Shown: one piece after another, positions 8,210-16,405 of the stretch
Numbering within the stretch: the first letter of the stretch is position 1
Layout: each line of letters opens with the position of its first letter
NCBI GenBank assembly: GCA_963678565.1
Contig: OY782875.1
Coordinates: forward strand, 3,534,001-3,598,000
DNA: 64,000 bases
DNA from: SKHV01 sp963678565
GTDB taxonomy: Bacteria; Bacteroidota; Bacteroidia; Bacteroidales; Prolixibacteraceae
Reading direction: 5' to 3'
Notes under the pieces: model-generated
Databases searched by the model: none
What the model was told of the DNA's origin: nothing
What the model saw: only the letters and a program-made list of their open reading frames with translations
Translations under genes and position numbers: made by a program

Positions 8210-8885
8210 ATTGTAGTTGATCGAAATAATTCCAAACCGGATCATTGGGTGTTTTTGCAACAATTGTAATTTCCTTTTTACTAACCGGATGTATAAATTG
8301 AACTTTTCGGGCATGTAGATGAATTCCTCCATTTTTATTCGCACGAGGAGCACCATATTTCATGTCACCTTTAATTTTACAACCAATGGCTGCCAGCTGC
8401 GCTCTAATTTGATGATGGCGCCCCGTATGCAATTCAATTTCTAACAAAAAATATCGATCACTTTTGCCTATTAACTCATAAGAAAGCGAAGCTTCTTTTG
8501 CACCATCTTTGGGAGCATTGTAAGCATAGGATTTATTCTGCTTCGGATTACGAACTAACCAATGTTTTATGGTGCCACTTTGTTGTGTTGGCAATTGATC
8601 TACAACAGCCCAATAAGTTTTCTGGATTTTATCCTTCGATTTGAACATTTCATTTAGGCGGTTTAATGCCTTACTTGTTCGAGCAAATAACAATACCCCA
8701 CTTGTTGGACGGTCTAACCGATGAGTCACTCCTAAATAAACAGCTCCGGGTTTGTTATATTTTGTTTTAATGTAGGCCTTTACCTTTTCGCTCAATGGTG
8801 TGTCACCAGTTTTATCGCCCTGAACAATTTCAGAAGATGATTTATTGATCGCAATAATATGGTTGTCCTCGTAAATTACTTGCAT
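8208..8885 (-). CDS. RluA-family pseudouridine synthase
   Basis: A 225-residue cytosolic RNA-modifying enzyme that isomerises uridine to pseudouridine in rRNA or tRNA. The signature motif HRLDRPTSGVLLFART gives the catalytic aspartate at D58. GRHHQIRAQLAAIGCKIKGDMKYG and a C-terminal IHLHARKVQFIHP block complete the RluA fold. No N-terminal S4 domain is present, so it is a short-form member (RluA/TruC/RluC-like); the exact target is not predictable. It is the last gene of a minus-strand run after relA and two TPR genes, but separated from the TPR gene by 70 bp with a weak hairpin. Confidence 0.85.
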   Translation of the reverse strand: MQVIYEDNHIIAINKSSSEIVQGDKTGDTPLSEKVKAYIKTKYNKPGAVYLGVTHRLDRPTSGVLLFARTSKALNRLNEMFKSKDKIQKTYWAVVDQLPTQQSGTIKHWLVRNPKQNKSYAYNAPKDGAKEASLSYELIGKSDRYFLLEIELHTGRHHQIRAQLAAIGCKIKGDMKYGAPRANKNGGIHLHARKVQFIHPVSKKEITIVAKTPNDPVWNYFDQLQ

Positions 8886-8907
8886 ATTTCAAAAATAGGA
8901 ACAAAAA

Positions 8908-8939
8908 AAAGATAAAAGTTAAAAACCTTCATCTTTTCT
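8908..8939 (-). terminator. Weak AT-rich terminator after the 269-aa TPR gene
   Basis: On the complement an imperfect stem (8939-8928 with 8919-8908, two mismatches) is followed by T8 (8910-8903 complemented). It is AT-rich and of low stability. Confidence 0.4.
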
Positions 8940-8955
8940 TTTATCGTAATTGAAC

Positions 8956-9765
8956 TTATTTTTCAGTCAATGAAGCTTTGTATTCGTTAAAAGCTTTGAT
9001 ATTGTCTTTACAAGCTGACAAGTAAGTTGATGCCTGCTCGTTACTAGGATCTATTTTCAATACTTTTTCAAACATTGGAATTGCTTCTTTAAATTTAGCA
9101 ATTGCTAAAGCCATTTTATCAACATAAGTTGCGGGATCACCACCTGCAGCTTTAGCAAGCTCATTAGCTTTACTAAATGGAACAGCAGCATCTTTCAACA
9201 TCGGAACAGTTACCATTGTAGCCATTTTATCGTAGTATTTGCTATCAGGATACTTTTCCATTGCATCCAACAAAACTGCTTTCATTTTAGCTTCATCATC
9301 AGCATTCTTATAAATCTGTGCCATATATAGCATCGAAATATCTTCCTTGTAGCCTAACTCTATCGCTTTTTGATAATAGTTTAAAGCTTCAGCATCTTTA
9401 TCTAACTTATTTGAAGCATAAGCCATAAAGTAGGCTACTTTACCATCAGTTTTTGCTTCTTCCCCAGCTTTTTCAATGTATTTATTAAAGTACTTTAAAG
9501 ATTTCGTATAATCTTTTTTCTTTAATAAGGCTTGAGCTGCATAATTGTAACTTTTTACAACAAGTCCTTTTGTAATTTTATCTTCTTCAACCCCTTCTTC
9601 ATCTGAGGTCAAATATTTTTCCCAATTATCAATTGCTGTTACATAATCTTTATTTCTGTACGCCTCATTTCCTGCATTTTTTGCTTTTTGTGCGTCGCTC
9701 AATTCCTGAGCAAAAGTTGTTACAGCAAACAATAACATCAAGGTTAAGCCTAGCAATTTCTTCAT
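8956..9765 (-). CDS. Exported tetratricopeptide-repeat protein
   Basis: A 269-residue protein with an N-terminal signal peptide (MKKLLGLTLMLLFAVTTFAQ, cleaved near 20), hence periplasmic or outer-membrane associated. TPR units follow: about 20-55 (AKNAGNEAYRNKDYVTAIDNWEKYL), 70-105 (YNYAAQALLKKKDYTKSLKYFNKYI), 107-140 (AYNYY-type, KDAEALNYYQKAIELG) and a final pair near 195-260. Such proteins scaffold protein contacts; no specific partner is indicated. It may be transcribed from its own -7 box at 9817-9824. It differs from the neighbouring cytosolic TPR protein in having a signal. Confidence 0.8.
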   Translation of the reverse strand: MKKLLGLTLMLLFAVTTFAQELSDAQKAKNAGNEAYRNKDYVTAIDNWEKYLTSDEEGVEEDKITKGLVVKSYNYAAQALLKKKDYTKSLKYFNKYIEKAGEEAKTDGKVAYFMAYASNKLDKDAEALNYYQKAIELGYKEDISMLYMAQIYKNADDEAKMKAVLLDAMEKYPDSKYYDKMATMVTVPMLKDAAVPFSKANELAKAAGGDPATYVDKMALAIAKFKEAIPMFEKVLKIDPSNEQASTYLSACKDNIKAFNEYKASLTEK

Positions 9766-9816
9766 AACAATTTTATTTTTCGATTGTGATTATTAATTCA
9801 ATTTTTACAAGAGCAT

Positions 9817-9824
9817 CAAAGATA
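9817..9824 (-). promoter_or_regulatory. Candidate -7 box for the 269-aa TPR gene
   Basis: The complement reads TATCTTTG, fitting TAnnTTTG, 52 bp before the start codon at 9765. No TTG lies 19-21 bp upstream. Confidence 0.3.
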
Positions 9825-9897
9825 ATTAAAATGATATTTTTTGAAAATTTTTAATTGTTTTAGTCTATTTAATTAACAATTAGATGATTGCACAACA

Positions 9898-10173
9898 TCA
9901 TGGGTTATATAGATCAGTATTTCTGAATTTTAATATTTCCATGATCATTACTTTTGTAGTTAAAGCCTTCACATGATACTCATCAATTTCTAAAATTCGA
10001 TTCAAATCATTTAACGCATCTGACCAATTTTGTTTTTTTTGAGCGATTGAAGAACGCAATAAAAGAGCTTCTATGTGGAAGTTATTTTGATTAATTATTT
10101 CATCTAATAGTAACAAAGATGTTTTAAAATCATTTCTATCAAATGCCTCTTTTGCGTTCTTAATCTGACTCAT
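9898..10173 (-). CDS. Small cytosolic TPR protein downstream of relA
   Basis: A 91-residue protein with two TPR-like helix pairs: SQIKNAKEAFDRNDFKTSLLLLDEI and then ALLLRSSIAQKKQNWSDALNDLNRILEID. The frame extends to a TTG at 10212, but ATG 10173 (MSQIKNAKEAF) preceded by a purine-rich AAAGAGTTGAAA is preferred. It begins 53 bp after the relA stop on the same strand and is probably cotranscribed. No signal peptide. Function unknown; a (p)ppGpp link is only positional. Confidence 0.6.
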   Translation of the reverse strand: MSQIKNAKEAFDRNDFKTSLLLLDEIINQNNFHIEALLLRSSIAQKKQNWSDALNDLNRILEIDEYHVKALTTKVMIMEILKFRNTDLYNP

Positions 10174-10226
10174 TTTCAACTCTTTTAAAGTATGTATATT
10201 ATGACTAATCAATTTTCATTCCAAAG

Positions 10227-12428
10227 TTAAAAATCACCTCTTACCACCTCTTGAATTCCTTTAATATTTTTCAGTTTATTCATTAAAAATTCAAGATGCT
10301 CGAGGTTGTTTACATACACTCTTAGGGTTCCATAAAATGCTCCATTTTTTGAATCAACATTAATCGAACGCATCTGTACCCCTAAATCTTTTGCGATGAT
10401 ATAAGAAATGTCTCCCACGATTCCACCTCGATCGTTACCCGATAAATGTATGGTTGCCTGAAATGAATTTGACTTTCGGGTTTCTTGCCACTTGGCTTTT
10501 ATTACTCTGTACGGATATCGATTTATCATTTGCTTTGCATTCGGACAATTAGCTCGATGAATTTTTATTCCCTCGCGGATGGTAATAAAGCCAAATATTT
10601 CATCTCCAAAAATAGGATTACAACATTGCGATAATTTATAGTTGATATTACTAATTCCTTTATCGATCATCAGGAACTCGTTGTCATTGTCGAATGCAAG
10701 ATCTTCAACTACCTTTTTCGGATAAAACTCGGTTAATAAATTTTTGGTGCTCTCCTCTTCTTCCTCCTGGGTTGCCACCAAAGCTTTTAATTGTAGCGGC
10801 TCAATCTCTCCAATCGATATTTTATAATATAATTCTTGCGCAGTTTTTAACTTCAAGCTGGTAATGATGGTCCGAATTAAATCGTCGGTATATTCTATCT
10901 TCCAGTTTTTAAACTTTCTCTTAATTATTTCTTTTCCGTTTTCGGCTTCACGTCGAACTTCTTCATTTAAGCTTGCTTTAATTCGCGATTTTGCCTTTGA
11001 AGTAATCACAAATTCAAGCCAGTCAATTTTTGGCTTCTGGTTATTTCCCGTATCGATAGAAACCTGATCGCCATTTTTTAGCTTCTGCTTGATGGTAACT
11101 TTACGACCATTTACTTTACCGCCCATGCACCGATCGCCAACCGCTGAGTGTATTTCGTATGCAAAATCGAGCAAGGTTGCTCCTGCAGGAAGTTTCTTTA
11201 AATCACCTTTGGGAGTAAATACAAAAATTTCTTTTTCGTAGATATTGGTACGAAATTCTTCTAAAAGTTCGTCTGTACTTCCATCGGGTTTTTCGAGCAT
11301 TTCGCGAATACTTCCCAACCAATTATCTAATTCAGTTGAACCTTGTCCTCCTTTATACTTCCAATGGGCAGCCAAACCTTTCTCTGCAATTTCGTCCATT
11401 CGTTTAGTCCGAATCTGGATCTCAACCCATTTTCCGTGTGGCCCCATTACAGTGGTATGAAGTGATTCATAACCATTTGATTTAGGAATAGAAATCCAAT
11501 CGCGCAAGCGATCAGGATTTGGCTGATACTCTTCAGTAACAATGGAATACACCTGCCAACATTCAGCCTTTTCTTTATCAGGTTCGCTATCTAGTATTAT
11601 TCGGATTGCAAACAAATCGTAAACCTCTTCGAAGCTTACTTTCGATTTTTTCATTTTATTCCAAATCGAAAAAATTGATTTTGTTCGAGCCTTCATATCA
11701 AAAGAAAAATTCTTTGACTTTAAGGTGTCCTCAATCGGCTTAACAAATTCCGAAACAAATTTCTTGCGTTCTTCTCTGGTAGCTTCAAGCTTCTTAACAA
11801 TATTATAATATTCTTTAGGTTTCAGATATTTTAAGGAAATATCCTCTAACTCGGTTTTTAATTTATAAAGACCTAAACGATGCGCTAAAGGAGCATAAAG
11901 ATGCGCTGACTCATTGGAGAATTTTAGCTGTATGTTCTCGGGCAAATTGCTAATCTTACGCATATCCATTACCCGATCGGCAATTTTGATTAAAACCACA
12001 CGCAAATCGCCCGACAATGCAAGCATTAACCTTCTGAAATTTTCGGAATGCTCTGAAATTGAATCGGTATCCAGCTTATTTATTTTTGTAAGTCCATCGA
12101 GCAATTCAGCAACCTGCACTCCTAATTTCTCGGGCAACAAGTTGAGCATGTCTTCAGTCATTAAGTCGCTCTCGTACATATTATGTAATAATGCTGCACA
12201 AACAGAATCGGTATCCAATCCGATTTCATCAATAACCATTTCTGCGACCAAAACTGAATGTTCAATAATTGGACTTCCATCCTCCCACTCTTTTTCGCCA
12301 AGCAATGAATAAGCAATATCAAATGACTTCTGAATTTTGGGTATATCGTAGGTAATTGAACTCGACTTACTAAGTTTTAATAGCTGCTCAACCCGTTCTT
12401 TTATTTCTTTATTTTGAATCTTATCCAT
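10227..12428 (-). CDS. relA: RelA/SpoT-family (p)ppGpp synthetase with degenerate hydrolase domain
   Basis: A 733-residue cytosolic stringent-response enzyme with full RSH architecture. The HD-type hydrolase region (about 30-190) is damaged: the canonical HD-xx-ED reads H82-N83-MY-E86-S87, and the later DRLHNMR motif reads DRVMDMR (151-157). The synthetase domain (245-360) is intact: DLFAIRIIL, RLRD (307-310) as an RXKD-like motif, SNGYESLH, VEIQIRT and AAHWKYKGG. The TGS domain spans about 400-458 (FTPKGDLKKLPAGAT). A zinc-finger region (SQCCNPIFGDEIFGF) and a C-terminal ACT domain (last 75 residues) follow. I infer a synthetase-only enzyme, with hydrolysis supplied by another gene outside the window. 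Confidence 0.9.
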   Translation of the reverse strand: MDKIQNKEIKERVEQLLKLSKSSSITYDIPKIQKSFDIAYSLLGEKEWEDGSPIIEHSVLVAEMVIDEIGLDTDSVCAALLHNMYESDLMTEDMLNLLPEKLGVQVAELLDGLTKINKLDTDSISEHSENFRRLMLALSGDLRVVLIKIADRVMDMRKISNLPENIQLKFSNESAHLYAPLAHRLGLYKLKTELEDISLKYLKPKEYYNIVKKLEATREERKKFVSEFVKPIEDTLKSKNFSFDMKARTKSIFSIWNKMKKSKVSFEEVYDLFAIRIILDSEPDKEKAECWQVYSIVTEEYQPNPDRLRDWISIPKSNGYESLHTTVMGPHGKWVEIQIRTKRMDEIAEKGLAAHWKYKGGQGSTELDNWLGSIREMLEKPDGSTDELLEEFRTNIYEKEIFVFTPKGDLKKLPAGATLLDFAYEIHSAVGDRCMGGKVNGRKVTIKQKLKNGDQVSIDTGNNQKPKIDWLEFVITSKAKSRIKASLNEEVRREAENGKEIIKRKFKNWKIEYTDDLIRTIITSLKLKTAQELYYKISIGEIEPLQLKALVATQEEEEESTKNLLTEFYPKKVVEDLAFDNDNEFLMIDKGISNINYKLSQCCNPIFGDEIFGFITIREGIKIHRANCPNAKQMINRYPYRVIKAKWQETRKSNSFQATIHLSGNDRGGIVGDISYIIAKDLGVQMRSINVDSKNGAFYGTLRVYVNNLEHLEFLMNKLKNIKGIQEVVRGDF

Positions 12429-12450
12429 AGCACTATCTTTGGCTTATTCA

Positions 12451-12480
12451 CAAATATAAGCTATAAATCAGCGAGGCCAA
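12451..12480 (-). promoter_or_regulatory. Predicted relA promoter
   Basis: On the complement TTG (12480-12478) is separated by 19 bp from TATATTTG (12458-12451), a full match to -33 TTG / -7 TAnnTTTG. Initiation would fall near 12444, leaving a leader of roughly 15 nt before the start codon at 12428. Confidence 0.5.
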
Positions 12481-12511
12481 TTAATAAGCTTTTTACTTTC
12501 TTCATTAATAC

Positions 12512-12545
12512 AAAAAAAATCCTGCCTTTGTTGAAAAGCAGGATT
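12512..12545 (-). terminator. Intrinsic terminator of the iron alcohol dehydrogenase gene
   Basis: Perfect eight-pair stem AATCCTGC/GCAGGATT (12538-12545 with 12518-12525), 12-nt loop, followed on the complement by a run of T's (A's at 12512-12519). It insulates the dehydrogenase from relA. Confidence 0.85.
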
Positions 12546-12569
12546 AGAAATTTATCGGTATTTCCAATT

Positions 12570-13727
12570 TTAATATCTGCTTTTCAATATTTTTCTAATT
12601 TCATTCACACCGATGGAATTATGTTCTCCAATATTCACAAAACCTCTTGCTTCCATTCGGTCGACTATTGTATCAATAGTTTCCATCGGAATTTTATAAT
12701 CGCGAAGTTGAGTTTGAATATCAAAAGATTGAAAGAAAGCAATGGTTTTTTCGATTGCTTTATCTACAATCTCATCGATTGAACCGTCTTTGATTCCCCA
12801 AACACGATCAGCAAACTGAGCGATCTTTTCTTTTTTAGACTCTTTCATCACTTGCATCACACCAGGCAAAACAATTGCCAGTGTTCGTGCATGATCAACG
12901 CCATGCAAGGCAGTAATTTCGTGTCCAATAACATGAGTTGACCAATCTTCCGGAACTCCACATGCTATTAATCCATTCAATGCCATGGTTGTTGACCACA
13001 TAAAATTAGCTGCAGCAACATAATTTTCAGGATCGCTGTATACTTTTGGTCCTTCTTCGATAAGCGTAAGTAAAATACTTTCAGCAAAACGATCTTGAAT
13101 TTGAGCACCTAATGGATAGGTTAAATATTGCTCGATTACATGCACAAATGCATCGACAACCCCATTGGCAATTTGACGCTTTGGTAAAGATTCGACAACT
13201 GTGGGATCGAGCACCGAGAACATTGGCATTACATCAATCGACTTAAAGGCCAACTTTTCTTTATATTCATTTCGTGTGATTACGGCATTCGCATTCATTT
13301 CGGTACCTGTTGCTGGCAAAGTTAAAACCACCCCTAAAGGCAAGGCCTCTTCAACTTCCGAGTTATGAGCTAAAATATCCCAAGGTTCGGGCCCATCGAA
13401 ACAGGCAGCAGCAGCTATAAACTTCGAAGCATCGACTACAGAACCTCCACCAACAGCCAAAATAAAATCAATTTCATATTCCGAAATCATTTCTACGGCT
13501 TTCATACAGGTTTCGTAGCTTGGATTGGGTTCAATTCCTGAAAACTCATAATAATTATAATCAGCCAACGCATCGGTCACCTGTTCGTAAATACCATTTG
13601 TTTTAATACTCCCGCCACCGTAAATGATTAAAACTTTTGAATCTTCATCAATCTCAGCTGGAATTGATCCGATTTGACCTTTTCCAAATAAAATTTTTAC
13701 GGGATTATAAAAAACATAGTTCTTCAT
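12570..13727 (-). CDS. Iron-containing alcohol dehydrogenase (YqhD/butanol dehydrogenase type)
   Basis: A 385-residue cytosolic NAD(P)H-dependent aldehyde/alcohol oxidoreductase of the group III (Fe-ADH) family. The Rossmann-like N-terminal domain has VLIIYGGGSIKTNG and LAVGGGSVVDASKFIAAA. The helical metal-binding domain has VDAFVHVIEQYLT and GHEITALHGVDHARTLAIVLP, whose histidines and the aspartate upstream are the expected metal ligands. Its length matches E. coli YqhD (387). The dinucleotide-site sequence favours NADP(H) by family analogy. It is monocistronic, with a strong terminator, and divergent from the DUF-like membrane protein. The substrate is not predictable. Confidence 0.88.
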   Translation of the reverse strand: MKNYVFYNPVKILFGKGQIGSIPAEIDEDSKVLIIYGGGSIKTNGIYEQVTDALADYNYYEFSGIEPNPSYETCMKAVEMISEYEIDFILAVGGGSVVDASKFIAAAACFDGPEPWDILAHNSEVEEALPLGVVLTLPATGTEMNANAVITRNEYKEKLAFKSIDVMPMFSVLDPTVVESLPKRQIANGVVDAFVHVIEQYLTYPLGAQIQDRFAESILLTLIEEGPKVYSDPENYVAAANFMWSTTMALNGLIACGVPEDWSTHVIGHEITALHGVDHARTLAIVLPGVMQVMKESKKEKIAQFADRVWGIKDGSIDEIVDKAIEKTIAFFQSFDIQTQLRDYKIPMETIDTIVDRMEARGFVNIGEHNSIGVNEIRKILKSRY

Positions 13728-13792
13728 AAGTATTTCTAAATTTGTAACATATTGAATCGTTTTACCTTATTGGTTGTAACAAAAATAAAAAA

Positions 13793-14395
13793 ATGAATAA
13801 CTCAAAAAAGAAAAATAATAACGAAGTCGATTTAAAAGAGCGATTTAGTGAAATTTCTAATGAAGAAATTATTTCAATACTAATTCATCGTGAACACTTT
13901 GATACGAATGCTGCTGATTTAGCCATTGAAGAAGCATTAAAAAGAAAGATAATTAATTCAGTAGATGAATTAGAAACTGAAAAATTTGCACCAAAACCGA
14001 TTCCTCCTCGATCGATATTTCCAATTGCACATACCAAACAACAAAACGAGACAATATTAAAAAGTATGTGCCGTATTTTCTATGGCTTCGGATTGGTTCC
14101 GTTAATTTATGCTTTCATGTACTTTCAGAGTAACAAATTGCAATCGATCGTTGCTATTGTTTTAGGCTTGCTAATCATTTTATTAGCAGCCAAGTTGAAT
14201 AAAAGTCAAAAACCCTTTTGGGCAAACCTGCTACTTGGCCTAAATCTTCCGGTAATGGGAATCGCAATATATAAACTCACTTCATTGGGTTCTGTGATGT
14301 TAATGGATGGTTTAGCGGCAGCATTAATTGTGTTTATTTTCCTATACATTACAATTTATGCAAATAAAGTTTCATCAATCCTTCAAGAAGAGTAA
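13793..14395 (+). CDS. Hypothetical membrane protein, 200 aa
   Basis: I do not recognise the family. The first 75 residues are soluble and charged (KERFSEISNEEIISILIHREH, then LAIEEALKRKII). About four hydrophobic helices follow, near 92-108, 116-130, 140-157 and 165-188. The short acidic N-terminal helical module followed by a membrane domain suggests a regulatory or anchoring role, but nothing specific is visible. It is co-oriented with the DUF2807 lipoprotein 110 bp downstream and divergent from the dehydrogenase. Confidence 0.6.
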   Translation: MNNSKKKNNNEVDLKERFSEISNEEIISILIHREHFDTNAADLAIEEALKRKIINSVDELETEKFAPKPIPPRSIFPIAHTKQQNETILKSMCRIFYGFGLVPLIYAFMYFQSNKLQSIVAIVLGLLIILLAAKLNKSQKPFWANLLLGLNLPVMGIAIYKLTSLGSVMLMDGLAAALIVFIFLYITIYANKVSSILQEE

Positions 14396-14504
14396 TATTC
14401 AAAACTTCATTCACCGACTGTTTTTTATGCTTAATCGAAATAAACTAACACCTTATTACAAACTGTCCTATATTCGTTCTCGTTTTAAACTTAAGGCCAC
14501 GAAT

Positions 14505-15224
14505 ATGAAAAACTACAAATTTGTATCAATATTTACCTTGTTGGGAATCTTACTTGCCAACCTGCTTACATCGTGCACTGCCAGTTTAAATAATAGCACT
14601 GAAGCGAAGGTTACCAAAGAATATGAGATCGAAGATTTTGAAAAAATTAAACTTGACGGGGCTTTTAATGTAGAATTATCGCAAGATGAAACCCCAAAGC
14701 TAATTATTGAAACAACGCAAACTCATCATGATAATTTAAAAGTTCAATTCAAAAACAATACCTTGGATATTGAATCGAAACAAAAAAATATTACTTCTAA
14801 TGAGATTAAGCTGCTCATCACCTTTAAAAAGATTGAATCGCTTGATATAGAAGGTGGTATCAATTTAAAAACCGAAGGATATTTAACTTTTGACGATTTT
14901 AAATTAGATGTGGAAGGCGGAGCAAACATCAACATGGAATTAACTGCCAACCAGATTATTGCAAAAATAGAAGGTGGTGTAAACATGGATTTAAAAGGAA
15001 GAGCTGATTATTTCAAATTCACTACCGAAGGTGCCAGTAACATCGATGCCGACCATTTAGAAGCGAGACATGTAAAATGCTCGGTTACAGGAGTTGGAAA
15101 TGCATCGGTTTATGCCACAGAAAAGTTAGAAGCCTATTTGGAAGGACTGGGTAAAATTGGTTATCGTGGTGATCCAAAAATCGACAAGCAGGTAAACGGA
15201 ATTGGCGTTATTTACAAAAAATAA
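14505..15224 (+). CDS. DUF2807 (head GIN domain) lipoprotein
   Basis: A 239-residue exported lipoprotein. The start is ATG 14505 (MKNYKFVSIFTLLG), leading to a lipobox LLTSC with the lipidated cysteine at about residue 22. The rest is repetitive beta sequence typical of DUF2807: EKIKLDGAFNVELSQDE, then glycine-marked turns IEGGINL, VEGGANINM, IEGGVNM and TEGASNI about every 20 residues, predicting a right-handed beta-helix on the membrane surface. The function of the family is unknown. Its TAA stop is directly followed by the complement stop of argF with no intervening base. Confidence 0.82.
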   Translation: MKNYKFVSIFTLLGILLANLLTSCTASLNNSTEAKVTKEYEIEDFEKIKLDGAFNVELSQDETPKLIIETTQTHHDNLKVQFKNNTLDIESKQKNITSNEIKLLITFKKIESLDIEGGINLKTEGYLTFDDFKLDVEGGANINMELTANQIIAKIEGGVNMDLKGRADYFKFTTEGASNIDADHLEARHVKCSVTGVGNASVYATEKLEAYLEGLGKIGYRGDPKIDKQVNGIGVIYKK

Positions 15225-16214
15225 TTATGTAAGCAACTTTACCAATACTGCTTTGATAGTATGCATCCGGTTTTCGGCCTGATCAAAAACAATCGAAGCA
15301 TCGCTCTCAAAAACATCTTCACTTACCTCAATACCATCGAGATTAAATTTCTGAAAAACAGTTTCACCAATCTTGGTTTCTCGATTATGATAAGCCGGCA
15401 AACAATGCATAAATTTCACCGCTTTATTTTGAGTTAATTCAAGCACCTTTTGATTTACCTGATAGGGTTTTAACAATTGAATTCGTTCTCCCCATTTGCT
15501 TTCAGGCTCTCCCATCGACACCCAAACATCGGTATACAAAAAGTCACAATTTCGAACTGCAGTTTCAACTAGTTCGGAAATAAGAATTCTGGCGCCTGAT
15601 TTTTCTGTAATTTGCTTACAAAGCTGAATTAACTCAATTTCAGGAAAACAAGCTTCTGGTGCTGCAATCCGAAAATCCATTCCCATTATTGCGGCCCCAA
15701 CCATTAAAGAATTGGCAACATTGTTGTGTCCATCGCCTAAATAACAAAATGAAATTTCATTTAGCGGCTTTTGTAAATGTTCTTTCATTGTTAGAAAATC
15801 GGCCAGAATTTGTGTCGGATGAAATTCATTGGTTAATCCATTAATCACAGGTACTCCGGCATGCTCAGCCAAAGTTTCAACAATTTCCTGACCAAAACCT
15901 CGATACTCGATTGCATCGTACATTCGGCCCAGTACTCGAGCCGTATCCTTAATACTTTCCTTAATTCCGATCTGAGATCCACTAGGGCCAAGATAAGTCA
16001 CATGCGCTCCCTGATCGTAGGCCGCCACTTCGAAAGCACATCGAGTTCGAGTTGATGTTTTCTCAAATATCAATGCGATATTTTTATCCTTCAATAATTT
16101 ATCTTCATTTCCATTTAGCTTTTGAAGTTTTAACTTCTCGGCTAAATCAAGCAAACTATTAATTTCACCAGAGGAAAAATCAAGTAATTTCAAAAAATGT
16201 TTCGAAGTGCTCAT
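15225..16214 (-). CDS. argF: Ornithine carbamoyltransferase
   Basis: A 329-residue cytosolic enzyme condensing ornithine and carbamoyl phosphate to citrulline. The carbamoyl-phosphate site STRTR (54-58), the HPTQ motif in NGLTNEFHPTQILADF, DVWVSMGE and the catalytic HCLP (MHCLPAYHN) are all present. It closely follows the E. coli ArgF/ArgI and ArcB pattern (TYLGPSGSQIGIKESIKDTA). This is the classical ornithine enzyme and not the N-succinyl- or N-acetylornithine variant found in many Bacteroidota. No other arg or arc gene is adjacent, so anabolic versus catabolic use is undecided. Its stop abuts that of the DUF2807 gene. Confidence 0.93.
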   Translation of the reverse strand: MSTSKHFLKLLDFSSGEINSLLDLAEKLKLQKLNGNEDKLLKDKNIALIFEKTSTRTRCAFEVAAYDQGAHVTYLGPSGSQIGIKESIKDTARVLGRMYDAIEYRGFGQEIVETLAEHAGVPVINGLTNEFHPTQILADFLTMKEHLQKPLNEISFCYLGDGHNNVANSLMVGAAIMGMDFRIAAPEACFPEIELIQLCKQITEKSGARILISELVETAVRNCDFLYTDVWVSMGEPESKWGERIQLLKPYQVNQKVLELTQNKAVKFMHCLPAYHNRETKIGETVFQKFNLDGIEVSEDVFESDASIVFDQAENRMHTIKAVLVKLLT

Positions 16215-16374
16215 TTCCTTAAATATAAATTTAATAGACTAAAATTACAATTTGAATTTAATTTGAGATATAACATTCATGAGGATATTCAAAATAAAAT
16301 TGAAAATCATACCGTTAATGCAAAAATAATTATCAAACTGCGCATTATATGCATGGGTGTTTCATCAGTTTTGA

Positions 16375-16382
16375 TAAATTTG
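16375..16382 (+). promoter_or_regulatory. Candidate -7 box for ftsK
   Basis: TAAATTTG, fitting TAnnTTTG, 24 bp before ATG 16406. No TTG lies 19-21 bp upstream. Confidence 0.35.
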
Positions 16383-16405
16383 CAATAACTGACTTGATCA
16401 TTTTT

